Below, piece by piece: positions 18,014 through 26,466 of a stretch of 64,000 bases of DNA. The DNA is taken from positions 4,316 through 68,315 of the forward strand of contig DATJZG010000061.1 of the NCBI GenBank assembly GCA_035499295.1, given 5' to 3'. This DNA is from DATJZG01 sp035499295 (GTDB taxonomy: Bacteria; Myxococcota; Myxococcia; Myxococcales; Anaeromyxobacteraceae). The notes below the pieces were generated by a model, which saw nothing but the letters and a program-made list of their open reading frames with translations, was not told the DNA's origin and did not search any database. Both the position numbers and the translations under genes were made by a program. Every line of letters begins with the position of its first letter. Position 1 is the first letter of the stretch.

Positions 18014-19309
18014 ATGCCGAACGTGGTCGTGGTCGGTGCCCAGTGGGGCGATGAAGGCAAAGGCAAGATCGTCGATCGCTTCACCGAGTTCGCCGACGTC
18101 GTCGCCCGCTACCAGGGCGGCAACAACGCCGGTCACACGCTGGTGGTCGGGGGCGAGAAGACCGTCCTGCACCTCATTCCCGCCGGCGTGCTCCACCCGG
18201 GGAAGGTGTGCGTCATCGGGAACGGCGTGGTGGTGGACCCGGCGGTCTTCATGATGGAGATCGATCGGCTGAAGCAGAAGGGCTACATGAAGGACGACTC
18301 CCAGCTCGTCCTCTCCCTCGACGCGCACGTCATCATGCCCTGGCACAAGGCGGTCGACGTGGCCCGCGAGCAGGCGATGGGCGCGGGGAAGATCGGGACT
18401 ACCGGCCGGGGCATCGGCCCCACCTACGAGGACAAGGTCGCTCGCCGCGGCATCCGCGTCCGAGACCTGCTCGAGGAGGGGAGGCTCTCCCGCCGGGTGA
18501 AGGAGCGCCTGCCGGCGGCGCAGGAGGAGCTCCGCCGCCTGAACGCCCCCGCGAGCCTCGACGGCGCCGCCATCGCGAGCGAGTACGCAGGCCTCGGGAA
18601 GCGGCTCGCCCGCTACGCCGGAGACACTTCCCTCACCCTCGACCGCGCCATCCGCGCCGGGAAGTCGGTGCTGTTCGAGGGCGCGCAGGGAACGATGCTC
18701 GACGTGGATCACGGAACGTACCCGTACGTCACGAGCTCCAACACCGTGGCCGCCAACGCGGCGTGCGGCACGGGCGTCGGGCCGACGGCGATCGACGGGG
18801 TCATCGGGGTCTGCAAGGCCTACTGCACGCGCGTGGGAGGAGGCCCGTACCCCACCGAGCTGAAGGACGCGACGGGGGATCGGCTCCGGCAGGTGGGGAA
18901 CGAGTACGGGGCCACCACTGGTCGGCCGCGGCGGACGGGGTGGTTCGACGCGGTGGCGCTGCGCTACGCCGCCCGGGTGAACGGGCTCGACGGCCTCGCC
19001 ATCATGAAGCTCGACGTGCTCACCGGCTTCCCGGAGCTCAAGGTGGCGGTGGGGTACCGCCTCGACGGCAAGACGGTGGAGGAGCTGCCCGGCGACCCGG
19101 AGGACCTGGAGCGCTGCGAGCCGGTCTACGAGTCGCTCCCCGGGTGGTCGGAGCCGCTCGCGGGGGCCCGCGCCTTCGAGGACCTGCCGGCGAACGCCCG
19201 CAGCTACGTGAGGCGCCTCGAGGCGCTCTGCGGAGTGAACGCCACCTCGGTCTCCGTCGGGGCGGAGCGCGACGAGACCATCCTCCTCGCGAACCCGTTC
19301 TCGAGGTGA
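18014..19309 (+). CDS. purA: Adenylosuccinate synthetase
   Basis: Makes adenylosuccinate from IMP, Asp and GTP, the first committed step to AMP. The 431-aa protein opens with the GTP loop QWGDEGKGK (about 10-18). It also has the IMP-binding NNAGHT, GTTGRGIGP and the C-terminal SVGAERDETI base-recognition block. A GAGGAG ribosome site precedes the ATG. It is the last gene of the serA-hisZ-purA run and is followed by a stem-loop and a 418-nt gap. Confidence 0.97.
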   Translation: MPNVVVVGAQWGDEGKGKIVDRFTEFADVVARYQGGNNAGHTLVVGGEKTVLHLIPAGVLHPGKVCVIGNGVVVDPAVFMMEIDRLKQKGYMKDDSQLVLSLDAHVIMPWHKAVDVAREQAMGAGKIGTTGRGIGPTYEDKVARRGIRVRDLLEEGRLSRRVKERLPAAQEELRRLNAPASLDGAAIASEYAGLGKRLARYAGDTSLTLDRAIRAGKSVLFEGAQGTMLDVDHGTYPYVTSSNTVAANAACGTGVGPTAIDGVIGVCKAYCTRVGGGPYPTELKDATGDRLRQVGNEYGATTGRPRRTGWFDAVALRYAARVNGLDGLAIMKLDVLTGFPELKVAVGYRLDGKTVEELPGDPEDLERCEPVYESLPGWSEPLAGARAFEDLPANARSYVRRLEALCGVNATSVSVGAERDETILLANPFSR

Positions 19310-19364
19310 CCCCCGCGTCGCGCGGTCGGGCGCCCGCGGGAGGAGGAGGGCGCGCGACCCCCCG

Positions 19365-19380
19365 CCGGCCGTTTGGCCGG
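19365..19380 (+). terminator. Stem-loop downstream of purA
   Basis: A perfect 6-bp all-GC stem CCGGCC/GGCCGG with a GTTT loop, 55 nt after the purA stop and with no U-run. Confidence 0.35.
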
Positions 19381-19625
19381 AAAGGTCACCCGAGCCGCGG
19401 CGCTCGTCACGACAGGTGAAGTGCGCCACACGCCCTCGACCCGGGACGCATTGCGACGGTCGGGGTAGGCGCCGACCTCCGCGAAATCGGTCGACCTGAC
19501 GCGACGCGGCAAGCGGGGGAGCCCCCGTCGGGGGTATGTCATGCTCGCTTGGCGCGCTTTGGGTCCTTCCTTAGGGGGTGTTAACAGAGCGGGTCAAACC
19601 CAAGAGGGCGTAGTTACAAAGGATA

Positions 19626-19654
19626 TTGACCTAGCGCAATCGGTGTGGTAAATT
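19626..19654 (+). promoter_or_regulatory. Predicted cdnL promoter
   Basis: TTGACC (19626-19631), a 17-nt spacer and TAAATT (19649-19654). The predicted start is near 19661, giving a leader of about 67 nt. This is one of the best sigma-70-like promoters in the window. Confidence 0.6.
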
Positions 19655-19727
19655 TCCAACCCTGAGCCCTGCCCCATGTGCCCGACGAACGGGCGATGGC
19701 AGCGTCTGCGGCGGGGCGGAGGACCGA

Positions 19728-20243
19728 ATGTCTGCATCGTCGAACCAGTCGGGCCCCACCTTCAAGGTGGGGGATAAGGCCGTCTACCCGGGCCAAGGCG
19801 TGGGCGAGGTGATGGGGATCGAGCACAAGGAGGTGGCCGGGCAGCGGCAGTCCTTCTATGTGCTGCGCATCCTCGACAACGGCATGAAGATCATGATCCC
19901 GATGAACAAGGTGGGGTCGGTGGGCTTGCGCGAGATCATCGGGGACAAGGAGGTCCGCAAGGTCTACTCGATCCTCCGCGAGAAGGAAGTGTCGGTGGAC
20001 TCCACCACCTGGAACCGCCGCTATCGCGAGTACATGGACAAGATCAAGACCGGTTCGGTCTTCGAGATCGCCGAGGTGCTGCGCGACCTTTACCTCCTCC
20101 GGTGCGACAAGGACCTGTCCTTCGGGGAGAGGAAGATGCTCGACACGGCGCGTTCCCTCCTCATCAAGGAACTCGCCATCGCGAAGGACTGCGACGAGCA
20201 GGAGGTCGAGACGGAGTTGAGGAAGATCTTCAACATCAACTGA
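19728..20243 (+). CDS. cdnL: CdnL/CarD-family RNA polymerase-binding transcription factor
   Basis: A 171-aa protein with an N-terminal Tudor-like RNAP-interaction domain (about 10-70; FKVGDKAVYPGQGVGEVMGI) and a helical C-terminal domain (about 80-170; WNRRYREYMDKIKTG), which contacts promoter DNA at the -10 upstream edge. In myxobacteria CdnL stabilises open complexes at rRNA and other promoters and is essential. The length excludes the long CarD form with an HMGA tail. It has a single-gene layout with its own promoter and a strong downstream stem-loop. Confidence 0.93.
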   Translation: MSASSNQSGPTFKVGDKAVYPGQGVGEVMGIEHKEVAGQRQSFYVLRILDNGMKIMIPMNKVGSVGLREIIGDKEVRKVYSILREKEVSVDSTTWNRRYREYMDKIKTGSVFEIAEVLRDLYLLRCDKDLSFGERKMLDTARSLLIKELAIAKDCDEQEVETELRKIFNIN

Positions 20244-20285
20244 CGCTCCGGGGAGGGTCCCGGCGCCGGGATCGCCCGGCGTGGT

Positions 20286-20315
20286 CCGCCGCGCGGCCGA
20301 GGGCCCGCGCGGCGG
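20286..20315 (+). terminator. Strong stem-loop after cdnL
   Basis: A perfect 11-bp inverted repeat CCGCCGCGCGG / CCGCGCGGCGG with an 8-nt loop, 42 nt after the cdnL stop, followed by a short GTTT. Confidence 0.5.
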
Positions 20316-20413
20316 TCGCGTTTCGGGAGGTGCGGCTCCCTCGCGGTCGGCGGCTGGCGGCATCTCGGGGTTTCCATGGCAAGCCGGGTGCCATTCCCGG
20401 CGCGGAGGCACAG

Positions 20414-21565
20414 GTGATCGGCGCCGAGAGGGTCGGAGCCATCCTGGCCGCAGGCGGATCGGGCCAGCGAGCCGGGGTGGCGAAGCAGTGGCTCGAACTC
20501 GCGGGCGAGACCGTCCTCCGGCGCGCCGCCCGGGCGCTCGCTTCCTGCGAGCTCGTCGACGAGATCGTGGCGGTGGTCCCGGCGGGCGAGGAGTCGAGGG
20601 GAGAGGTCGCCCTCGCCGGCCTCGGGCGCCCGCTGCGGGTGGTGGCCGGCGGGGATCGGCGCGCCGACTCGGTCCGCGCCGGGCTCGGCGCGCTCGAGGG
20701 ATGCGACCTCGTCGTGGTCCACGACGCCGCCCGTCCCTTCGCAACCCCGGAGCTCGTCCGGAGGGTGGCGCTCGCCGCGGCCGAGCGGGGCGCCGCGCTG
20801 GCCGCGCTCCGGGCGACCGACACCGTGAAGCGCGGGGACGGGGATCGGGTGAAGGAGACCCTCGACCGCAGTGCTCTGTGGCTCGCCCAGACCCCCCAGG
20901 GCTTCCGCGCCTCGCTCCTGCGGCGGGCCTTCGCGGGTGCGGGAGAGGCGGCGACGGACGCCACCGACGAGTGCATGCTCGTGGAAAGGCTCGGAGAGCC
21001 GGTGGCGCTCGTCCCGGGAGAGCCCGGGAACTTCAAGATCACCGGTCCCGCCGATGTGGAGAAGGCGCGGGCGCTCCTCGCGCCGCCGGTGGCGATGGGG
21101 GTCGGTTACGACGTCCACCCCTTTGCCGCCGGTCGCAAGCTCGTCCTCGGAGGGGTCGAGTTCGAGGGGGACGGGCTCCTCGGCCACTCCGATGCCGACA
21201 TCTGCGCCCACGCCGTCGGCGACGCCATCCTGGGAGCCGCCGGTCTCGGCGATCTCGGCCGCCACTTCCCGGACACCGACCCCCGCTTCAAGGGGGTCTC
21301 CTCCCTCGTGCTGCTGCGCGAGATCGTGGCCAAGGCGGCCGCCGCGGGCTGGGCCGTCGGCAACTGCGACGTCACCCTGGCCGCGCGGCGCCCCAAGATC
21401 GCTCCCCGCGCCGAGGAGATGCGGGCGCGTCTCGGAGAGGCGCTCGGCATTCCCCCCTCCCGGGTGAACGTGAAGGCCACCACCGGGGAAGGGCTCGGGT
21501 TCGTGGGGCGCGGCGAGGGAATCGCCGCCCACGCGGTGGCCCTCCTGGTGCGGAGGGCAGGGTGA
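20414..21565 (+). CDS. ispDF: Bifunctional IspD/IspF enzyme of the MEP isoprenoid pathway
   Basis: A fusion of 383 aa. The N-terminal CDP-ME synthase (about 1-225) has AAGGSGQRAGVAKQW and VVHDAARPF. The C-terminal MECDP synthase (about 229-383) has the metal pair D233-x-H235 in GYDVHPF, and HSDADICAHAVGDA. The two halves normally carry steps 3 and 5 of the pathway. The GTG start at 20414 follows GGAGG by 5 nt and matches the IspD N-terminus; the frame is open further upstream, but that part looks non-coding. It overlaps the next gene by GTGA. Confidence 0.95.
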   Translation: MIGAERVGAILAAGGSGQRAGVAKQWLELAGETVLRRAARALASCELVDEIVAVVPAGEESRGEVALAGLGRPLRVVAGGDRRADSVRAGLGALEGCDLVVVHDAARPFATPELVRRVALAAAERGAALAALRATDTVKRGDGDRVKETLDRSALWLAQTPQGFRASLLRRAFAGAGEAATDATDECMLVERLGEPVALVPGEPGNFKITGPADVEKARALLAPPVAMGVGYDVHPFAAGRKLVLGGVEFEGDGLLGHSDADICAHAVGDAILGAAGLGDLGRHFPDTDPRFKGVSSLVLLREIVAKAAAAGWAVGNCDVTLAARRPKIAPRAEEMRARLGEALGIPPSRVNVKATTGEGLGFVGRGEGIAAHAVALLVRRAG

Positions 21566-22140
21566 GGGCGGAGGGAAGAGAGGACGACCTGGCACCTCGC
21601 CCGGGGCGGTCCCCGATCTTCCCCGCGCTCGTCATCGGTGCCGCGCTCTGGCTCCTGTGGGACATGCGCTTGGACGTCGCCTACTTCGCTTCCTCGAAGG
21701 TGCCCATCGACCTCGGCGACCTGCGCTCCTTGCACCTCGAGCGGGCCCTGCCGAACCGGCTGGTGCGCGTCTCCGGGCCGCTCGTGGGCGCGGTGGGCGG
21801 CGTGGAGGGGCGAGCCGGCGAGCGCCGCCGGGTGAGCGGGCTCTTCGGCGCGAACCTCCTGGTCGACCGGCCCGCCGCCGCCTCTCCCGCCGCCGTCTAC
21901 GAAGGGCGCTTGCTGCCGGCAAGCCGTCGCGTCGACTACGCCGCCTTCGCCGCCGAGCTCGAGAAGCAGGGGTGGGCGGGCGGGGAGCGCTTCATGGTCC
22001 TGCGCGAGGGAGAGCGGCCCGGGGCGCGCTACCGCGAGCCCCTCATCGCCTTGGGCCTCGTGTGCCTGGTGAGCTTCAACGCCGCCGTCCTCGCCCGCCG
22101 CGTCGTCCGGCGACGGACCCCAAGACCGGAGACCCCCTGA
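21562..22140 (+). CDS. Two-TM membrane protein of unknown function
   Basis: This 192-aa protein has one hydrophobic segment near the N-terminus (about 17-34; FPALVIGAALWLLW) and one near the C-terminus (about 162-181; LIALGLVCLVSFNAAVLA), followed by a basic tail. About 125 soluble residues lie between them. I do not recognise the central domain (LPNRLVRVSGPLVGAV). Two TM helices with a basic C-tail predict that the middle domain is periplasmic. It is translationally coupled to ispDF (GTGA) and ends directly before the cysS ATG, so it is co-expressed with both. Confidence 0.75.
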   Translation: MRAEGREDDLAPRPGRSPIFPALVIGAALWLLWDMRLDVAYFASSKVPIDLGDLRSLHLERALPNRLVRVSGPLVGAVGGVEGRAGERRRVSGLFGANLLVDRPAAASPAAVYEGRLLPASRRVDYAAFAAELEKQGWAGGERFMVLREGERPGARYREPLIALGLVCLVSFNAAVLARRVVRRRTPRPETP

Positions 22141-23589
22141 ATGACCATCAAGTTCTTCGACACCCTCTCCGGGGAGAAGCGAGAGTTCCTGCCGCTCGAG
22201 CCGGGCCGGGTCGGGCTCTACGCCTGCGGCCCGACGGTCTACGACCACGCCCACCTGGGGCACGCGCGCTGCTACGTGGTCTGGGACGTGGTGGTCCGGC
22301 ACCTGCGCGCCCGTGGCCTCTCGGTGCGCTACGTCCGGAACTTCACCGATGTGGACGACAAGATCATCAAGAGGGCGAACGAGCGCGGCGAGGACCCGGG
22401 CTCGCTCGCCCGGCGCTTCTCCGAGTCCTTCACCGAGGACATGGCCGCCATCGGGTGCCTGGCGCCGGACGCCGAGCCGCGGGTCACCGAGCACATGCCC
22501 GAGATCGTCGCCCTCATCGAGAAGCTCGTGGAGCGCGGCTTCGCCTACGCCCCGGGCAACGGCGACGTCTACTACAGCGTGCGGAAGTTCCCCCGTTACA
22601 TGGACCTCTCCAAGCGCAACCTCGAGGACCTGCAGGCCGGTGCCCGCGTCGAGCCCGGCGAGAGCAAGCGCGACCCGCTCGACTTCGCCCTGTGGAAGGG
22701 CGCGAAGCCGGGGGAGCCGTCCTGGGACTCGCCCTGGGGCAAGGGGAGGCCTGGGTGGCACATCGAGTGCTCGGCCATGACGCTCAAGCACCTGGGCGCG
22801 CCCTTCGACGTCCACACCGGTGGCAAGGATCTCGTCTTCCCTCATCACACCAACGAGATCGCCCAGTCGGCGGCGGCGCTCTCCGACGCGCTCGACCCCC
22901 GGTCGTACGCCCGCTACTGGATGCACAACGGCTTCGTCGAGATCGACCAAGAGAAGATGTCGAAGTCGCTCGGGAACTTCTTCACGGTGAAGGACCTCCT
23001 CGCCCGCTACGACGGGGAGGGGCTGCGGCTCTTCCTCCTCGGGACTCAGTACCGGAACCCCGTCAACTTCTCCGATGGCCTCCTCGCCGAGGCGGAGCAG
23101 AGGCTCGGCTACTTCTACGAGACTCTGGAGCGGGCCGACGAGCTCGCGAAGGGGGCCCCGGACGGCGGCGCGCCGAGCGGTTGGCTCGAGGGGTGCCGGG
23201 AAGCGCTCGACGACGACTTCAACACCGCCGCCGTCTTGGGCCTTCTCGCCGAGGCCTTCCGCGAGGCGAACGCGCTCGCCGACAGGAAGGGGAAGAAGAC
23301 GGCCGAGGACCGGAGGGCGCTTCTCGGGTTCGCGCGGGACGCCCGGGAGGTGGGGGCGGAGCTCGGCATCCTCGGGCGGCGCCCGGCGGAGGCCCTCCAG
23401 GCGCTGCGCCAGAAGGCCGCGAAGCGTCGCGGGATCGACCCGGTGGCGGTGGAGGAGAAGCTCCGGGCGCGCGACGAGGCGAGGCGTGCGAAGGACTTCG
23501 CCCGCTCCGACGCCCTGCGGGACGAGCTCCTGGCGATGGGGGTGGCGATCAAGGACGGGCCCGCCGGGACGACCTGGAAGGTCGAGTAG
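22141..23589 (+). CDS. cysS: Cysteinyl-tRNA synthetase
   Basis: Class-I synthetase that charges tRNA-Cys. The 482 aa contain the HIGH-type HLGH (38-41), KMSKS from residue 272, and Zn ligands including the Cys in YACGPTVYD and in HIECSAM, plus the HPHHTNE-like FPHHTNEIAQS block. The length is typical. The ATG follows the stop of the upstream membrane protein with no gap, placing it last in the ispDF operon. Confidence 0.97.
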   Translation: MTIKFFDTLSGEKREFLPLEPGRVGLYACGPTVYDHAHLGHARCYVVWDVVVRHLRARGLSVRYVRNFTDVDDKIIKRANERGEDPGSLARRFSESFTEDMAAIGCLAPDAEPRVTEHMPEIVALIEKLVERGFAYAPGNGDVYYSVRKFPRYMDLSKRNLEDLQAGARVEPGESKRDPLDFALWKGAKPGEPSWDSPWGKGRPGWHIECSAMTLKHLGAPFDVHTGGKDLVFPHHTNEIAQSAAALSDALDPRSYARYWMHNGFVEIDQEKMSKSLGNFFTVKDLLARYDGEGLRLFLLGTQYRNPVNFSDGLLAEAEQRLGYFYETLERADELAKGAPDGGAPSGWLEGCREALDDDFNTAAVLGLLAEAFREANALADRKGKKTAEDRRALLGFARDAREVGAELGILGRRPAEALQALRQKAAKRRGIDPVAVEEKLRARDEARRAKDFARSDALRDELLAMGVAIKDGPAGTTWKVE

Positions 23590-23732
23590 CCCCTCTCGGC
23601 CGTGACGCAGCGCGCGATGCCGCAGGCGTCGGCGCGCCGCTCGCCGACGCCCCCACCGGGACGGGACGGACTCCCCCCGTGTAAGCCATTATTCCGGGCC
23701 ACCCCGCACACGGAGCCACTCCGGAGGTGAAC

Positions 23733-26435
23733 ATGGCCCGAAGATCCCTCCCGGCGCTCGTCCTCGCCGCTCTCGCACTGGCTTGCAGCAGCTCGACCAC
23801 CAACTACGCGTATTCGGGCACGCCCGCTAACACCGTCGCCGCGAATGCCTCCCTGAGCGCGCAGGTGCAGGTCACCTTCGACTCGCTCGGCATCCCCTAC
23901 ATCAACGCCTCGAGCGACGACGACGCGGCCTACGCCCTCGGCTACCTCCACGCCCGCGACCGGCTCTTCCAGATGGACGTCCTGCGCCGCGCCGGCCGGG
24001 GCCAGCTCGCCGCCATGCTCGGGGAGGCGGCCCTGTCGCAGGACGTGACCATCCGCACCCTCTTCACCACGCAGACCCCCACCGCGAGCGGCAGCTACCG
24101 CATCGAGGACGCGATCGCCGCGAGCCTCCCCGCGGCGATGACGTCGCTCCTGCAGGCCTACGCGAACGGAGTGAACCGATTCCTCGAGGACCTCCGGACC
24201 GGCGCCAACGGAGCGCAGGTCCCGCCCGAGTACGTGGCGCTCAACGTGGCCGACCCCACGCATCCCTACGAGCCCACCCCCTGGACCATCGAGGACACCC
24301 TCGCCATCGGGCGGCTCCTCACCTTCCAGCTCTCCGAGTCGATCGAGGCCGAGGTGAACTACGGTCAGCTCGCCCAGGCCTTCCTCGCCGCCTGCGGCGC
24401 GACCCCGCCCTCGAGCTGCGCCATCCTGGGGCTCTTCGCTGACCTCACCCGCTCGGCGCCGGCGGCGAACGCCTTCATCATCCCCGACGCCAATCCGGAG
24501 CTGAAGTCGGGAGCGGTCGCCGCCGCCCCCTCCGTGCCCGGGCTCGCCGAGGCGCTCTCCCGGGCGGCGAGGTTCTCGGCGCTCTTGCCCCGCCTCGGCA
24601 AGAAGTTCGAGGTGGGCTCGAACAACTGGGTCCTCGCCCCCGCGCTCACCGCGGGCGGGGTCCTCGTCGCGAACGACCCCCACCTCTCCCTCACCAACCC
24701 CTCCATCTGGTACCTGGCGGAGATCTCCACCAACACCCGCAACGTGGGCGGCGTCACCTTCCCGGGCACTCCGGTCGTGCCCATCGGCCACAACGACTAC
24801 ATCGGCTGGGGCGACACTGTCGCCGGCTACGACGTGAGCGACATCTTCTTCTTCCCGGCGAACCCCGCGACCGGTCTGCCGGCCGGGGTCGCCCCCATTT
24901 TCGCGACGAGCGGCACCATCCAGGTCCGCGGCGGGGAGTCGGTCACCGAGACCATCCTCGTCGTCCCCGGCTATGGCCCGGTGATCGCGGCCGGGACCAC
25001 GAGCACCCCCTTCCTCACCGCGCGCTGGACCGGGCAGGAGGTCTCCGACGAGCTCCTCGCCTTCTTCGACCTGAACCAGGCGAAGAGCGTCGACGAGGCG
25101 GTCACCGCGCTCTCGCAGTTCGAGGTGGGGGCGCAGAACTTCGTCATCGGTGACGTGAACGGGAACATCGCCTACGACCCGCACGCCTACGTGCCCATCC
25201 GCTCCGCTGCCTGCTTCCAGGCCCCCTACGCCCCCTGGCTCCCCATGCCCGGGGGGGCCTGCGCCTGGACGGGCCGCATTGCCGACTCGGCGCTTCCGTT
25301 CGTGAAGAACCCGTCCAAGAATCGGGTGGTCACGGCGAACAACGACATCACCGGCATCACCAAGGGGAACAACCCCGTTCAGGCCCCCTCCGGGACGACC
25401 GACTACGTCCACTACCTCTACTACACGAATGACCTCGGCTACCGCGCCACCCGCATCGAGCAGCGGCTCTCCGCGAAGAGCTCGGGCTACACCTTGGACG
25501 ACATGAGCTCCATCCAGTCCGACGAGATGTCGCTCTTCGCCGCCGACCTCGTGCCCGGGCTCCTCGCCTGGTTCGCGGCGGACCCGACCGACGTCCAGGC
25601 GAACAAGCTCGAGGGAGCGGTGGCCCTGCTACAGGGCTGGGCCGACCCGGCGAACCCCCAACAGTTCCAGACCCCGAGCGGTCTTGCCACGAACGACCCC
25701 GGCTCGGCGGCGGTCTCCGACGCCGGGATCCTGGCGGCCTCGAACGCCTCCATGCTCTTCCACGCGCTCGTGCCGCGGCTCGCGAGCCGCATTGTCGACC
25801 CGGCGCTGGCCTCGGCGAACGTCGTCTTCGAGGGGGAGCCCCTCACGGCGGCGCAGATCGGGAACCTCGTCGACGACCAGTTCGTGGCGAAGTACCTCGT
25901 GGCCCTCTCGGCCTACGCCCAGGGCGGAGAGTCCTCGGTTCCGCTCGCGACCGGGCAGGCCTTCTGCGGCGGGAGCTGCGCTCCCCAGGCGGTCGAGGCG
26001 CTCAACGACGCCGTCACCTTCCTCGCCTCGGCGCCGGTGTTCGGGAGCGCCGTCACCACCGACTGGGTGTGGGGGCGCAAGCACACCGTCACCTTCACCT
26101 CGGAGCTGAGCCCGTCCGTGACCCTCTTCGACTACGGGCCCTTCGCGAAGGGCGGCGGGCTCTTCACGGTGGACGTGGCGAACTTCGCCTTCTCGAACGA
26201 CGGGCCGACCGGCTTCACCTTCGGCGCCGGGCCGAGCGTGCGCTTCGCCACCCAAATCGCGAGCGGGGCGGTGAAGTGGCGGGCGGTCTACCCCGGCGGC
26301 CAGCGGGACTACCCGTCGTGGCCCGGCTACCAGAACCAGGTGCCCACCTGGCTCACCTTCGGAACGAACGACCTGCCCTGGGGCGCCTCCGAGATCCAGG
26401 CGGCGGCGAAGAGCACGCTCGTCTTCACCCAATGA
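23733..26435 (+). CDS. Penicillin acylase (Ntn-hydrolase) family lipoprotein
   Basis: A 900-aa precursor. A lipobox (ALAC, Cys near residue 18) predicts lipid anchoring. The N-terminal half has alpha-chain features (ALGYLHARDRLFQMDVLRR). The self-cleavage and catalytic Ser is Ser296 in EVGSNNWVLA, followed by NDPHLSL, family-typical for beta-chain starts. These enzymes hydrolyse amide bonds of beta-lactams, N-acyl homoserine lactones or acyl peptides. The substrate cannot be read here; antibiotic defence, quorum quenching or prey and peptide use are options. GGAGG precedes the ATG. It is a single-gene unit upstream of uvrB. Confidence 0.88.
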   Translation: MARRSLPALVLAALALACSSSTTNYAYSGTPANTVAANASLSAQVQVTFDSLGIPYINASSDDDAAYALGYLHARDRLFQMDVLRRAGRGQLAAMLGEAALSQDVTIRTLFTTQTPTASGSYRIEDAIAASLPAAMTSLLQAYANGVNRFLEDLRTGANGAQVPPEYVALNVADPTHPYEPTPWTIEDTLAIGRLLTFQLSESIEAEVNYGQLAQAFLAACGATPPSSCAILGLFADLTRSAPAANAFIIPDANPELKSGAVAAAPSVPGLAEALSRAARFSALLPRLGKKFEVGSNNWVLAPALTAGGVLVANDPHLSLTNPSIWYLAEISTNTRNVGGVTFPGTPVVPIGHNDYIGWGDTVAGYDVSDIFFFPANPATGLPAGVAPIFATSGTIQVRGGESVTETILVVPGYGPVIAAGTTSTPFLTARWTGQEVSDELLAFFDLNQAKSVDEAVTALSQFEVGAQNFVIGDVNGNIAYDPHAYVPIRSAACFQAPYAPWLPMPGGACAWTGRIADSALPFVKNPSKNRVVTANNDITGITKGNNPVQAPSGTTDYVHYLYYTNDLGYRATRIEQRLSAKSSGYTLDDMSSIQSDEMSLFAADLVPGLLAWFAADPTDVQANKLEGAVALLQGWADPANPQQFQTPSGLATNDPGSAAVSDAGILAASNASMLFHALVPRLASRIVDPALASANVVFEGEPLTAAQIGNLVDDQFVAKYLVALSAYAQGGESSVPLATGQAFCGGSCAPQAVEALNDAVTFLASAPVFGSAVTTDWVWGRKHTVTFTSELSPSVTLFDYGPFAKGGGLFTVDVANFAFSNDGPTGFTFGAGPSVRFATQIASGAVKWRAVYPGGQRDYPSWPGYQNQVPTWLTFGTNDLPWGASEIQAAAKSTLVFTQ

Positions 26436-26454
26436 AGGGGAGGGCTCCGGGCGT

Positions 26455-26460
26455 TACATT
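26455..26460 (+). promoter_or_regulatory. Predicted -10 box of a leaderless uvrB transcript
   Basis: TACATT lies exactly 6 nt before the uvrB ATG, with no Shine-Dalgarno in between. No good -35 box is visible. Confidence 0.4.
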
Positions 26461-26466
26461 TGCCGG

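Larger units (their letters stand above)
19310..19727 (+). other. 418-nt intergenic region between purA and cdnL
   Basis: There is no convincing coding frame. It holds a CCGGCC-GTTT-GGCCGG stem-loop at 19365-19380, a CCCCCGTCGGGGG hairpin at about 19521-19533, an unusually AT-rich stretch from about 19540 to 19660, and a sigma-70-like promoter at 19626-19654. About 73 nt of leader precede cdnL. I recognise no riboswitch class or tRNA. Confidence 0.6.
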
